In this document: positions 17,592 to 26,381 of the stretch, in pieces
How positions within the stretch are numbered: the first letter of the stretch is position 1
Layout of the letters: every line of letters starts with the position of its first letter
Assembly (NCBI RefSeq): GCF_029865925.1
Contig: NZ_JARXAI010000093.1
Coordinates: forward strand, 1-33,120
Length of the DNA: 33,120 bases
Source of the DNA: Sphingorhabdus sp.
GTDB lineage: Bacteria > Pseudomonadota > Alphaproteobacteria > Sphingomonadales > Sphingomonadaceae
Reading direction: 5' to 3'
The notes under the pieces: model-generated
What the model was told of the DNA's origin: nothing
The model's database searches: none
Seen by the model: only the letters and a program-made list of their open reading frames with translations
Program-made: the position numbers and the translations under genes

Positions 17592-18947
17592 TCACACTAC
17601 ACCAAATGCGAGCATGGCGTCGGCCACCTTTTTGAAGCCCGCGATATTTGCGCCCCGCACATAGTCGCAATAGCCACCCTTGGTCTGGCCATATTCGACG
17701 CAGCTGCCATGAATGCCGTCCATGATATCGACCAGCAATTGCTGGAGCTGCTCTACCTTCCACGAGATGCGGCCTGAATTTTGGCTCATCTCCAGACCAG
17801 AAACCGCAACGCCACCCGCATTGGCTGCCTTCCCCGGTGCAAACAATATTTTTGCGTCCTTGAAGACGTGGACGCCTTCGAGGTTTGTAGGCATATTAGC
17901 ACCTTCGCTGACCGCAATGCAGCCGTTTTTGATCAATTCCCTGGCGTCATCCCCGAGCAGTTCATTCTGTGTCGCGCAAGGCAGCGCAACGTCACAAGGG
18001 ACGCCCCAAGGACGCTTGCCTTCATGATATGTTGCCCCTTTGAACTGATCTACATATTCACTAATCCGACCGCGCCGCACATTCTTAAGTTGTTTGATCC
18101 AGTCGATTTTCTCTTGCGTGATACCATCAGGATCATGGATGAAACCGGCACTGTCGGACAAGGTGACCACTTTGCCGCCCAGCATCGTGACCTTCTCGGC
18201 CGCGTGGGTTGCAACGTTGCCTGATCCTGAAATTACAGCAACTTTGCCGACCAGATCGTCATTCTTGGTCTTAAGCATATTGGCGAGGAAATATACCGCA
18301 CCATAGCCGGTTGCCTCTGTACGGATCAACGAACCGCCATATTCCAGACCCTTACCGGTCAACACGCCGGTAAACTGGTTGGTGATCCGCTTATACTGCC
18401 CAAACATATAGCCAATTTCGCGGGAACCAACACCGATATCGCCAGCAGGTACATCGACATCGGCCCCCACATGGCGGTAGAGCTCGGTCATGAAAGACTG
18501 GCAAAAGCGCATCACTTCATGATCGCTTTTACCCTTGGGGTTGAAGTTTGATCCACCCTTGCCTCCGCCCATCGGCAGACCGGTGAGCGCGTTCTTGAAG
18601 GTCTGTTCAAAAGCCAGAAACTTGAGTACACTCTCCGTAACCGAAGGGTGAAAGCGGATACCGCCTTTGTATGGTCCAATTGCATTATTGTTCTGCACAC
18701 GCCAGCCGCGCTGCACCCGCACGTTGCCGTTATCATCCTCCCAGCAAACGCGGAATGAAATAACCCGGTCGGGTTCGGCGATGCGCCGCAATATCTGCTC
18801 CTTGTGATAGCGTTCTTTGCCTTCCATAAAGTCAAAGATATCTACCGCAACCTCCTGCACCGCTTGGATAAATTCAGTCTGCCCTGCGTTGCGCTTGCTA
18901 ACGCCCTGCATGAATGTGGGTAGGTCGACATGATCATTAAATGCCAT
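17592..18947 (-). CDS. gdhA: NADP-type glutamate dehydrogenase
   Basis: This 451-residue protein has the length of the hexameric bacterial GdhA. The substrate-binding signature is intact: GPYKGGIRFHPSV, then PMGGGKGGSNFNPKGKSD with the catalytic Lys. The nucleotide-binding Rossmann motif is GSGNVATHAAEK, and the TEATGYG segment is present. The enzyme aminates 2-oxoglutarate to glutamate with NADPH in the cytoplasm. It stands alone, with an 83-nt gap to the upstream aldehyde dehydrogenase gene, and ends at a strong hairpin. Nothing unusual is seen. NADP preference follows from family resemblance and was not derived from specific residues. Confidence 0.95.
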   Translation of the reverse strand: MAFNDHVDLPTFMQGVSKRNAGQTEFIQAVQEVAVDIFDFMEGKERYHKEQILRRIAEPDRVISFRVCWEDDNGNVRVQRGWRVQNNNAIGPYKGGIRFHPSVTESVLKFLAFEQTFKNALTGLPMGGGKGGSNFNPKGKSDHEVMRFCQSFMTELYRHVGADVDVPAGDIGVGSREIGYMFGQYKRITNQFTGVLTGKGLEYGGSLIRTEATGYGAVYFLANMLKTKNDDLVGKVAVISGSGNVATHAAEKVTMLGGKVVTLSDSAGFIHDPDGITQEKIDWIKQLKNVRRGRISEYVDQFKGATYHEGKRPWGVPCDVALPCATQNELLGDDARELIKNGCIAVSEGANMPTNLEGVHVFKDAKILFAPGKAANAGGVAVSGLEMSQNSGRISWKVEQLQQLLVDIMDGIHGSCVEYGQTKGGYCDYVRGANIAGFKKVADAMLAFGVV

Positions 18948-19030
18948 AATATTTGTCCTCTTCCGTTAGAATTTGAGCGGTAAATTTCTATCAAGCGACA
19001 GCGAGACAGATTAACTATAACACATATGTC

Positions 19031-20467
19031 TTATTTGCGCCGACGGATCACCAAATTGCGGATTTCAGTCATATCTTCCATTGCGAAACGAATTCCTTCG
19101 CGGCCCAAACCTGAATCTTTGACGCCGCCATAAGGCATATTGTCGACGCGGTAGCTTGGCACATCATTGATCACAACGCCGCCAACATCCAAACGGTCCC
19201 AAGCGTCCAGCGATTTGAAAATGTCCCGGGTGAAGATGCCTGCCTGTAAACCGAACTTGCTATCGTTCACTTCGTCGAGCGCTGCATCGAAGTCGGTAAA
19301 GCGCGACAAGATGGCAAGCGGTCCGAAAGCTTCTTCGCGATTTGCCTTCGCCGTGCGTGGAACGTCTTCGAGCAAAGTGGCCTCGAGCATTGCCCCAACC
19401 CGTTTTCCGCCACAGAGCAGCTTCGCTCCGCCTGCGATCGCTTCCTGAACCCAGCCATCAAGGCGCGCCGCTTCCTTAACGTCGATCATTGGACCAATAA
19501 AAGTCTCCCGATCATGCGGATTGCCAGACACCAGTTTGCCCGCGCGCGCGACCAGCATGTCACGGAACTTGTTGTAGATGCTGTCATGGATAATGATCCG
19601 CTGCACCCCGATGCAGCTTTGCCCAGATTGATAAAATGCACCGAAAATTACGCGCTCCAGCGCATCGTCGAGATCGGCATCTTCGTCGATTATAACCGCA
19701 GCATTGCCGCCCAGTTCGAGAACAACCTTTTTCTTGCCCGCCTTGGCCTTCAAGGCCCAACCCACATCGGGAGATCCAGTGAACGACAGCAGTTTTAGCC
19801 GGTCATCTTCGGTGAACAAATCTGCGCCGTCACGGCTGGCCGGAAGAATCGAAAAAGCCCCCTCCGGCAAATCTGTCTCTGCAAGTATTTCGCCCATGAT
19901 GATGGCGCCCAGTGGTGTCCGGCTGGCCGGCTTCATCACAAACGGACAACCAACGGCGATGGCAGGTGCGATCTTGTGTGCCGCTAAGTTTAGTGGAAAG
20001 TTAAACGGTGAAATGAAGCTGCATGGGCCGATAGGCACCCGCTTCCACATGCCCTGATAACCCTTAGCGCGCGGGGATATATCGAGCGGCTGAACTTCGC
20101 CGGTCATCCGGACCGATTCTTCTGCCGCAATCCGGAAGGTATCTATCAGCCGGGTGACTTCACCTTCGCTGTCCTTGATCGGCTTGCCTGCCTCGACGCA
20201 TAGCGCATAAGCCAGTTCGTCGAAGCGTTCCTTGAACCGAGAGACACAGTGCGTCAGGACATTCTGGCGTTCGTAACTGGCCATCTGCGCCATCGGCTCA
20301 GCCGCTTTTACGGCTCCGGCAATTCCTGCATCAATTGTCTTGCTGTCGGCCAAGGCCACCCGGAAAGCAACTTCGCCGGTATACTTGTCTGTTACAGCAA
20401 GGTCGGTGTTCGACTGAACGGCCTTGTTATTCAGATATAACGGATAAGCGTCTTTCAACATGCTCAT
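19031..20467 (-). CDS. Aldehyde dehydrogenase family protein
   Basis: This 478-residue NAD(P)-dependent aldehyde dehydrogenase has the oxyanion Asn156 (SPFNFPLN), general base Glu251 (LELGG) and nucleophile Cys285 (SGQSC) all in place. The sequence is closest in feel to the lactaldehyde/phosphonoacetaldehyde/glyceraldehyde-3-phosphate branch, but I cannot fix the substrate. Its start codon overlaps the stop of the acetolactate synthase-like gene (ATGA), so the two enzymes are translationally coupled. They may act on linked intermediates, for example an aldehyde made or released by a ThDP-dependent decarboxylase. Confidence 0.92.
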   Translation of the reverse strand: MSMLKDAYPLYLNNKAVQSNTDLAVTDKYTGEVAFRVALADSKTIDAGIAGAVKAAEPMAQMASYERQNVLTHCVSRFKERFDELAYALCVEAGKPIKDSEGEVTRLIDTFRIAAEESVRMTGEVQPLDISPRAKGYQGMWKRVPIGPCSFISPFNFPLNLAAHKIAPAIAVGCPFVMKPASRTPLGAIIMGEILAETDLPEGAFSILPASRDGADLFTEDDRLKLLSFTGSPDVGWALKAKAGKKKVVLELGGNAAVIIDEDADLDDALERVIFGAFYQSGQSCIGVQRIIIHDSIYNKFRDMLVARAGKLVSGNPHDRETFIGPMIDVKEAARLDGWVQEAIAGGAKLLCGGKRVGAMLEATLLEDVPRTAKANREEAFGPLAILSRFTDFDAALDEVNDSKFGLQAGIFTRDIFKSLDAWDRLDVGGVVINDVPSYRVDNMPYGGVKDSGLGREGIRFAMEDMTEIRNLVIRRRK

Positions 20468-22113
20468 AATGCAGCGCTTAGTTCTTTGATTTGCACGTTG
20501 AGGATACGATCATTCTCCGTGTAATCGACAGGGCAGTCAATGAGATGTACACCTGGCGTATCACGGCAGTGCTTCAGCACTTCGGTTAGATGCGCCGCGC
20601 TTTCGACGCGGTGTCCCTTGGCTCCATAGCTATCTGCATATTTGACGAAATCGGGGTTGCCGTAGGTTAGCCCCCAATCGGCAAAGCCCATATTCGCCTG
20701 CTTCCACCGGATCATTCCATAGCTGTCATCGCGAAGAATTAGGACGGTGATGTTAAGTCCAAGCCGGACAGCAGTTTCCATCTCTTGGCTATTCATCATG
20801 AAGCCGCCATCGCCGCAAATCGCCATAACCTTACGATCAGGATAGACCATCGCTGACATCATAGCAGACGGCAGGCCTGCGCCCATTGTGGCAAGCGCAT
20901 TGTCAAGCAGCACAGTGTTTGGTCGGTGCGCTGAATAACCCCGTGCAAACCAGATTTTATAGACGCCATTATCGAGGCAGATGATGCCGTCATCAGGCAT
21001 CACGTCGCGCACTTGTTGCACCAAATGTGGCGGAAAAATCGGGAACCGCGCGTCGCCAGAGAGGCTAGCGGTATGTTCAACCTCGGCCTTGTGGTAATCT
21101 AGCATATGGCCGCAGTTCCAGCTGCCACTAGGAACGATGTCCTCCTTCATTTGCCAGATTGCATTGGCAATATCGCCGATGACTTCGATGCCGGGGAAAT
21201 AGACAGGGTCTACCTCGGCGGTTTTGCTGGAGATATGAATGACTTGGGCGCCGCCTGGTTTCATGAAAAAAGGCGGCTTTTCGATGACGTCATGCCCGAC
21301 ATTGACGATGCAATCCGAAGCTTCGACGGCGCGGTGGACAAAATCACCCGCGGACAAGGCTGCGCAGCCCAGAAATTTCGGATGACGCTCATCAATCACG
21401 CCCTTGCCCAACTGGGTCGTCAGAAACGGGATGCCGGTCTTTTCGATAAATTGGAGCAACATCCTGCCAGTCATCGTCCGGTTGGCGCCAGCGCCAATAA
21501 CAAGCACCGGCGATTTCGCATTTTCCAGCGCTTCGACTGCGGCGCGGACCGCTTTAGGGTCGGCACTGGGGCGGCGCGATACGCTGCGTTTGATGGGCAG
21601 GGCGTCGGTATGTTCGTCAGCAATATCTTCGGGCAGTTCGATATGGACCGCGCCGGGCTTTTCTTCCTCGGCCAAACGGAATGCCTCACGCACGCGGCTC
21701 GGTATATTGTCAGAGGCGGCCATTTGATGGGTATATTTAGTAATCGGACCCATCATGGCAACGACGTCCAAAATCTGAAAACGCCCCTGCTTTGATTTCT
21801 TGATCGGCTTTTGACCGGTAATCATCATCATTGGCATTCCGCCCAGCGTGGCATAAGCCCCAGCTGTTACGAGATTGGTTGCACCCGGGCCAAGCGTTGC
21901 CAAACATACGCCGGTTTTGCCGGTGTGTCGTCCGTAAGTGGCGGCCATAAAGCCTGCACCTTGCTCGTGCCGCGTAAGGATAAGCTTGATTTTCTTCGAG
22001 CGTGACAGGCTATCTAGGAAATCGAGATTTTCTTCTCCTGGAACACCAAAAATATATTCAACACCCTCTTCTTCGAGGCAAGCAATGAACAAGTCGGAGG
22101 CTTTTTGGGTCAT
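20464..22113 (-). CDS. Acetolactate synthase-like ThDP-dependent enzyme, large subunit type
   Basis: This 549-residue enzyme contains the activating Glu50 (TRHEQGAGF) that contacts the ThDP aminopyrimidine. It also has a central nucleotide-like domain (VLVIGAGANR near 203) and the ThDP motif starting GDGGFMMN near residue 438. Databases usually name such proteins acetolactate synthase large subunit. No regulatory small-subunit gene is adjacent and the partner is an aldehyde dehydrogenase, so a catabolic role or another 2-oxoacid decarboxylase/carboligase activity is just as likely as branched-chain amino acid synthesis. It is the first gene of a two-gene operon with a CRP-like dyad 85-106 nt upstream. 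Confidence 0.88.
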   Translation of the reverse strand: MTQKASDLFIACLEEEGVEYIFGVPGEENLDFLDSLSRSKKIKLILTRHEQGAGFMAATYGRHTGKTGVCLATLGPGATNLVTAGAYATLGGMPMMMITGQKPIKKSKQGRFQILDVVAMMGPITKYTHQMAASDNIPSRVREAFRLAEEEKPGAVHIELPEDIADEHTDALPIKRSVSRRPSADPKAVRAAVEALENAKSPVLVIGAGANRTMTGRMLLQFIEKTGIPFLTTQLGKGVIDERHPKFLGCAALSAGDFVHRAVEASDCIVNVGHDVIEKPPFFMKPGGAQVIHISSKTAEVDPVYFPGIEVIGDIANAIWQMKEDIVPSGSWNCGHMLDYHKAEVEHTASLSGDARFPIFPPHLVQQVRDVMPDDGIICLDNGVYKIWFARGYSAHRPNTVLLDNALATMGAGLPSAMMSAMVYPDRKVMAICGDGGFMMNSQEMETAVRLGLNITVLILRDDSYGMIRWKQANMGFADWGLTYGNPDFVKYADSYGAKGHRVESAAHLTEVLKHCRDTPGVHLIDCPVDYTENDRILNVQIKELSAAL

Positions 22114-22589
22114 GATATGCCTATTCTATTAAGGGACAGAAATGGGTGAGATCGACGAAGGTTATCTGTAAAGGGGTCTCGCGCGGATTAATTAACTTTT
22201 TATGACAAACATCATAAAATAAGAAGGCTGGACAGCGGAAAAACGTTAACAAAAGCGTACGCAGGTAGGTTCCTCTCTCAAGCCAGCTAAGACTCCTCAA
22301 GCCCAATTATGTTAAAACAAGATAACCAGTGCTGTGAAACGGGGCAAGTGGTTTTCTAGTAGCTCAGTCAGACACTAAGATAAACCTGAAACGTTTTCCT
22401 GTTTTATGTGGCCAATCTGTCTTTTGAATGCGGACGGGAACAATGGCTTGAAACTGCTCACGTCAGTTTCAGCACACGGCAACCGTAGGGGGATAAAATT
22501 TCTTTGTATCGCGTGAAATGGGTCTGCGCGCAAAAGCTGGCAGGTGCGGAGCTTGAACTGGCGCGCACTGTAATGGAGCGAAAGGGTAG
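22114..22589. other. 476-bp intergenic stretch between the ALS-like operon and the effector gene
   Basis: This gap contains the leader of the acetolactate synthase-like operon with the dyad at 22198-22219, and A/T-rich DNA to about 22220. The segment 22320-22500 shows nothing I can name. The last ~90 bp include the body of a short plus-strand coding-like frame (22504-22620). No RNA gene or terminator was recognised. Confidence 0.5.
22198..22219. promoter_or_regulatory. Perfect 8-6-8 dyad, CRP/FNR-family-like operator
   Basis: TTTTATGA and TCATAAAA form a perfect inverted repeat around six bases (CAAACA). The core TATGA-N6-TCATA has the same 5-6-5 geometry as a CRP site (TGTGA-N6-TCACA), with one change per half. 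It is centred about 95 nt before the acetolactate synthase-like start. A CRP-like regulator is a reasonable guess, though another dimeric regulator could bind. Confidence 0.4.
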
Positions 22590-22620
22590 CTATAAAATCG
22601 ACCCAGCAACGCTTTCGTAA
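22504..22620 (+). other. Possible small ORF or gene remnant (38 codons)
   Basis: A plus-strand frame from TTG 22504 to TAA 22618-22620 encodes 38 residues ending MERKGSYKIDPATLS. The GC-rich third positions look coding, and AGGGGG lies about 10 nt upstream of the TTG. Its end overlaps the effector gene's 3' end by 31 bp on the opposite strand. It matches no protein I know. It may be a gene tail left by rearrangement, or chance. Confidence 0.2.
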
Positions 22621-23105
22621 ACGAAAGTTACAAATGTTGTGGCCAAGCCGACCAGAAAGGCGCGATAAGCCCAACCGAGATAGCGGTATTTTTTGGTCTG
22701 AAGGATGCAGCCCATTTGATAGATGTCATGGAGCATCGCTTCGAACACATCTTCGGGTTCCTTAAGCTTTGCCATTATCGTTTCCCGAAACACTAGTTCT
22801 TCGGCTTGCGCGAATGTACCGAAAAACAGCCAATTGCTGCCTTTGGATGATTTTGGAATAGTGGAGGGCATTACTGCCACTGTGGCTAGGCAAGCGGACA
22901 TTAATGCCGACACTGCCAATATGAGCAACGGAAGAGAGAAACTGCTGCTTTGGCTTTGACCAATGGCCAGTGTCAAAACCACAAAGGTCGCACCAATAAG
23001 CATGTTGGCCTTCTGGTCGGCCATAACACTTAGTTGCATGTGATGCGCCTGCATGGTGCGCACCATAAACATTGCCTCGCTTGGCCATTTTTTTTCTTCG
23101 CTCAT
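22590..23105 (-). CDS. Pycsar-type membrane effector (PycTM/DUF5706-like), intact copy
   Basis: The start at ATG 23105 (MSEEKKWPSEA) gives 171 residues; an upstream in-frame extension to 23213 looks non-genic. The family hallmarks are all present: ADQKANMLIGATF leading into a first transmembrane pair (about residues 35-80), a soluble middle with NWLFFGTFAQAEE, then DIYQMGCILQTKKYR followed by a last membrane helix (about 145-165). The same order occurs in PycTM effectors of Pycsar anti-phage systems, which are thought to damage the inner membrane when a cyclic nucleotide accumulates. A frameshifted paralogue lies next to a class III cyclase gene at 24090, beyond a tRNA gene. A run of nine G sits just before the start codon. 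Family assignment is by motif memory; defence function and ligand are inferred. Confidence 0.75.
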   Translation of the reverse strand: MSEEKKWPSEAMFMVRTMQAHHMQLSVMADQKANMLIGATFVVLTLAIGQSQSSSFSLPLLILAVSALMSACLATVAVMPSTIPKSSKGSNWLFFGTFAQAEELVFRETIMAKLKEPEDVFEAMLHDIYQMGCILQTKKYRYLGWAYRAFLVGLATTFVTFVYESVAGSIL

Positions 23106-23106
23106 T

Positions 23107-23115
23107 CCCCCCCCC
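23107..23115 (-). repeat. G9 homopolymer at the effector start
   Basis: On the minus strand nine consecutive G lie one base before the ATG of the intact effector gene and occupy its Shine-Dalgarno position. Such tracts slip easily during replication and could tune translation of a potentially toxic product. Confidence 0.6.
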
Positions 23116-23266
23116 GAAGATGCCGACTTAATGAAGTGTCTTAGAGATTTTCGTCTGCGCAGCAGACCCTTAACCGCGCCGTATCTTGCATCCAAATGCC
23201 CGCCAAGCCGCACCCATCAGAGGACTTGCTAAAGCAAACCGCGTTAAGACGATTCGGAAAATGTGC

Positions 23267-23302
23267 AGCTTGTTACCTAGCTTGTTACCTAGCTTGTTAC
23301 CT
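23267..23302. repeat. Three exact 12-bp tandem repeats
   Basis: AGCTTGTTACCT occurs three times head to tail, followed by AGAGCT. The array lies between the tRNA-Thr gene and the intact effector gene, about 165-200 nt before the effector start. It could be a stacked operator or simple slippage. It is too short and lacks the spacers of a CRISPR array. Confidence 0.8.
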
Positions 23303-23346
23303 AGAGCTAAATACTCCAGGATAATTCTTGCTAAGTATATGAAAAA

Positions 23347-23422
<76 letters not shown>

Positions 23423-23436
23423 ACTAGGCGTGCCCC

Positions 23437-23548
23437 ATAGCGTCAAATAACTCCAAAGGTCCAGCCCTCAGTTGCAGCAATTTTTCTATTAAGTGCATTT
23501 GGTGCCCAAAATAGAGGATTTCCGACAATATTCCGCAGCCAGGCCGCG
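23437..23548 (-). repeat. Detached copy of the DUF429-like gene's 3' end (112 bp)
   Basis: These 112 bp match 27739-27850 with eight substitutions and no gaps. On the minus strand they encode 33 C-terminal residues (AWLRNIVGNP to EGWTFGVI) plus the stop and 6 bp beyond it. No frameshift or stop has arisen, and seven of the eight changes alter amino acids. This copy has no upstream gene body and lies beside tRNA-Thr. It looks like the original 3' end displaced by an insertion, or like one end of a duplication. Confidence 0.9.
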
Positions 23549-23621
23549 CTCAACTTGTATCGCTCTGCAGCCGGTCAGGCAACGCAGCAGCACAGTGGCG
23601 ACCTGGAATGTCAGCAGCGCG

Positions 23622-24080
23622 CTATAACAGTCGCCCTGCAATCTGTTCATATACGAAGGTTACAAATGCTATTATTAACCCAAAGAAAAGCCCGATATGC
23701 CAACGCAAGGAAACGATATTTTTTAGACTGGAGTATGCAGCCCAGTTGATAGATGTCGTTCAGCATAGTTTTAAATACATCTTCAGGCTCTTTTAACAGG
23801 GTCAATACTTTTTTTGAAATACTGTTTCTTCAAGTTGCGCGAACATCTGAAAGAACAGCCAGTTGTTCCCTTTCGCAGATTTTGCAGCCGTGGAAGGCAT
23901 CACTGATAATATAGCCAGCCCAGCTGAAATAAGCGCACACAGCGCCAATATCGCTAAGGGAAGCGAGAAGGCGTTGTTCTGACTTTGTCCGATCGAAAGT
24001 GTCAGAACCAAGAATGCTGCGCCGATAAACATGTTGGCTTCCTGAGATGCCATATCTGGCGGCAATAGAAGCAGCAGCAT
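23622..24080 (-). pseudogene. Frameshifted PycTM-like membrane effector (second copy)
   Basis: From ATG 24080 the frame encodes ASQEANMFIGAAFLVLTLSI and NNWLFFQMFAQLEETVF, then stops at 23802 right after a run of seven A (23809-23815). In another frame the family continues (LKEPEDVFKTMLNDIYQLG, then CILQSKKYR). After a second slip near 23681-23690 it ends AFVTFVYEQIAGRLL with a stop at 23622. It is clearly homologous to the intact effector at 22590-23105 over the whole length, but two frameshifts break it. It starts 10 nt after the cyclase stop, in the same frame. One extra A in the first run would restore the first junction; the second lesion still disables it. A sequencing error is possible at either site. 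Confidence 0.75.
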
Positions 24081-24089
24081 TGCCGAGCT

Positions 24090-26381
24090 CTATTTCTCGT
24101 TCATCATCCACACCGCGTCCCAATTGGCGGGCGGCGGATTAGTGCGTAAAAAGTCGCACCGTTCGATATAAGTGCGAGACAATTTGTCTTCTGGGTTCAA
24201 CGAAAGACAGCGTTCAAATCGCTCGACTGCCTTTTCAAAATTGCATGATCGATATTGCATAATGCCATCGTTGAACTGGTTGATCACGTCGGTGAGGTTC
24301 GGAAACGTCTCTTTGTCGTGGTAATCGAGAACCTCGAAAACGCGCACGGGCTCAGTTTTTCCCTTAACTACAACAAGATCAATATCGCGCATTCGGTAAG
24401 TGCCGCGCAGGTGGCTAGCGGTGGTTTCACTGATAAGAATACGGGCGGAATAGGCTTTGCAGGCACTTTCCAAACGGCTTGCAAGGTTTACGCCATCACC
24501 AATGACAGTGTAATCCATGCGCTTGGGACTGCCGATGTTGCCTGACACTACCATACCGGTGTTGAGCCCAAGCCCCATATCGACGGTCTTGAGCGACTTA
24601 GCACGGCGCTCGCGGTTCCACTCCCACAAGGCGTTAATCATACCAATACCTGCACGTAGCGCTCGATCAGCATCGTCCTCTTTGGCAACCGGCAATCCAA
24701 AACAGGCCATGATCGCGTCGCCAATGAATTTGTCGAGCATGCCCCCTTCTTGGGCAATACAGTCGACCATCAGGCTGAAATATTCATTGAGGAAGGAAAC
24801 TGTGCCCTGAGCGCCGTATTCTTCAGTGATTGTGGTGAACCCCCGAACATCACTGAACATGACTGTCGCTTCGGCACTGACCCCGCCAAGCAAGTCCAGA
24901 CCTCCTTCGCCGTCCAGCATTTGGGATGCGATCACAGGGTCCATATAGCGGGACATAGTGGATTTCATCCGCTTTACATTGCTGATGTCATCAAACATCA
25001 GCATTGAACCAAGCTCCTTGTCACTGTCTTCGGAAATCAGTGGGCTTATAGTAAGATTTACCGACCTGGTCTGTCCACCCAAAGCCAAGGAAACATCATT
25101 GAACACTTCGCTTACCCCAGCGTCTTGCACCGCGGCGATCCGCTCCTGCACCCAACTGCTGTCATCGCTCAGAAGATCAGAGAGAACACTGCCTACAAGT
25201 TGCGGCACTCCTTCCCAAATTTGGTCCGCAGCGGCATTGCAGGTAACGATTTTGAGGGCGGGATCGAGCGTAACAACTCCATTTGACATGCTTGCGAGCA
25301 TTGAATCATTATATTTTTTGACTCGGCGTACGTCGTCAAACAGTTTGGAATTCTCAAGCGCAATAGACACCTGCGCGGTAAAAGCCTTGAGCCGCTGCTC
25401 GTCCTCGTCTGTAAAAATTCCGCCTTTCTTGTTCAGTACTTGAGTCACCCCGATCGTCCGATTTTCTTTGTTGACAATAGGTACGCAAAGAATCGACCGT
25501 GTAAAGAAACCGGTTTGCTTGTCAAAGCTGGGGTTGAAACGCAAATCCGCATAAGCGTAGGGAATGTTCATACTCTGCCCAGAGGTGAACACCGCACCAG
25601 CAATGCCCGCATAACTTGGTAGTCGAATTTCAGAAATTTCCGCCCCACTGGCTACGCGTGAAAATAAGGTCGCAGTCTCTGTATCGTGCAAGAAAATTGT
25701 AGCTCGCTCGGCATTAAGCATAGAGCAGGTCTCATCCACGACCCGATTAAGAAGCGCAGACAAATCCAATTCGGAATTGATATCAGATACCAATTCTATA
25801 AATGCCATCTCCTTCGCCCGTTTTCGTTCGCTTTTCTCGATATATTGTAAACTTTGAAGCGCAATCGCCGCCTGACGCGTCATTTCCTCCAAAAGTGAGA
25901 GGTCGTCATCGGTGAATTGACCTTCGAGTTTGTTGAGGCTTTGCATAACCCCGATAATTTCATCCGACATGGTGCGGATCGGTACGCACATCATGTTGTT
26001 AGTGCGATAACCTGTGCGTTCATCTATTAAGGAGTTAAACCTAGGGTCAGCATAATTATCATGAATTAATTCTGCTTCCCCTGACTGAAATACGGCGCCT
26101 GCAATGCCGGAGTTATTCATAATACGAATCTCGCGAGTAAGGCCGCCTTGCGCTACCCGAGAAAAAAGCTCCTCAGAAACAGGATCGTTGAGGAAAATCG
26201 TCCCGCGATCACAGTTTAACTCCAGTGACGTCATCTCCACCAGCACAGTCAATATGCCATCAAGCGTTGTCTTTTGGGCGCAAAGCCGTGATATCTCGAG
26301 TAAGGTAGAGGTGCGTTTTAATGCTGCAGAATTTGAGAGTTTACCGCGCGCGCGATTAGCCTGCTGAAGGGTTGCGCTCAT
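24090..26381 (-). CDS. GAF-GAF-PAS class III nucleotide cyclase, predicted adenylate cyclase
   Basis: I start at ATG 26381, which overlaps the coiled-coil gene's TGA as ATGA, giving 763 residues (an in-frame upstream start would add 16). Numbering from that longer form, two GAF domains cover about 40-195 and 210-365, a PAS-like domain 372-485 and a class III catalytic domain 515-690. A short helical repeat tail follows and ends WDAVWMMNEK. The metal-binding Asp527 (FSDVRG) and Asp571 (FIGDA) and the transition-state residues Asn648 and Arg652 are present. Base-selecting Lys567 and Asp639 fit adenylate rather than guanylate cyclases. No membrane segment is seen, so a soluble enzyme activated by small ligands through GAF/PAS is expected. 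It differs from Pycsar PycC, which lacks these sensor domains. Product identity is a prediction. Confidence 0.92.
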   Translation of the reverse strand: MSATLQQANRARGKLSNSAALKRTSTLLEISRLCAQKTTLDGILTVLVEMTSLELNCDRGTIFLNDPVSEELFSRVAQGGLTREIRIMNNSGIAGAVFQSGEAELIHDNYADPRFNSLIDERTGYRTNNMMCVPIRTMSDEIIGVMQSLNKLEGQFTDDDLSLLEEMTRQAAIALQSLQYIEKSERKRAKEMAFIELVSDINSELDLSALLNRVVDETCSMLNAERATIFLHDTETATLFSRVASGAEISEIRLPSYAGIAGAVFTSGQSMNIPYAYADLRFNPSFDKQTGFFTRSILCVPIVNKENRTIGVTQVLNKKGGIFTDEDEQRLKAFTAQVSIALENSKLFDDVRRVKKYNDSMLASMSNGVVTLDPALKIVTCNAAADQIWEGVPQLVGSVLSDLLSDDSSWVQERIAAVQDAGVSEVFNDVSLALGGQTRSVNLTISPLISEDSDKELGSMLMFDDISNVKRMKSTMSRYMDPVIASQMLDGEGGLDLLGGVSAEATVMFSDVRGFTTITEEYGAQGTVSFLNEYFSLMVDCIAQEGGMLDKFIGDAIMACFGLPVAKEDDADRALRAGIGMINALWEWNRERRAKSLKTVDMGLGLNTGMVVSGNIGSPKRMDYTVIGDGVNLASRLESACKAYSARILISETTASHLRGTYRMRDIDLVVVKGKTEPVRVFEVLDYHDKETFPNLTDVINQFNDGIMQYRSCNFEKAVERFERCLSLNPEDKLSRTYIERCDFLRTNPPPANWDAVWMMNEK

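Noticed and set aside
21106-21795. 229-codon plus-strand frame opposite the acetolactate synthase-like gene
   Set aside because: The minus-strand frame encodes an intact ThDP enzyme over the same bases; the plus frame has no recognisable features.
22375-22674. 99-codon minus-strand frame after the effector gene
   Set aside because: It overlaps the effector's 3' end in another frame and has no recognisable domain or ribosome site.
23267-23302. Short repeats as a CRISPR array
   Set aside because: The units are 12 bp with no spacers, and no cas gene is in the window.
23802-24080. 92-residue stand-alone small membrane protein
   Set aside because: The remaining family motifs continue downstream in two other frames up to 23622, so it is the front part of a frameshifted gene.
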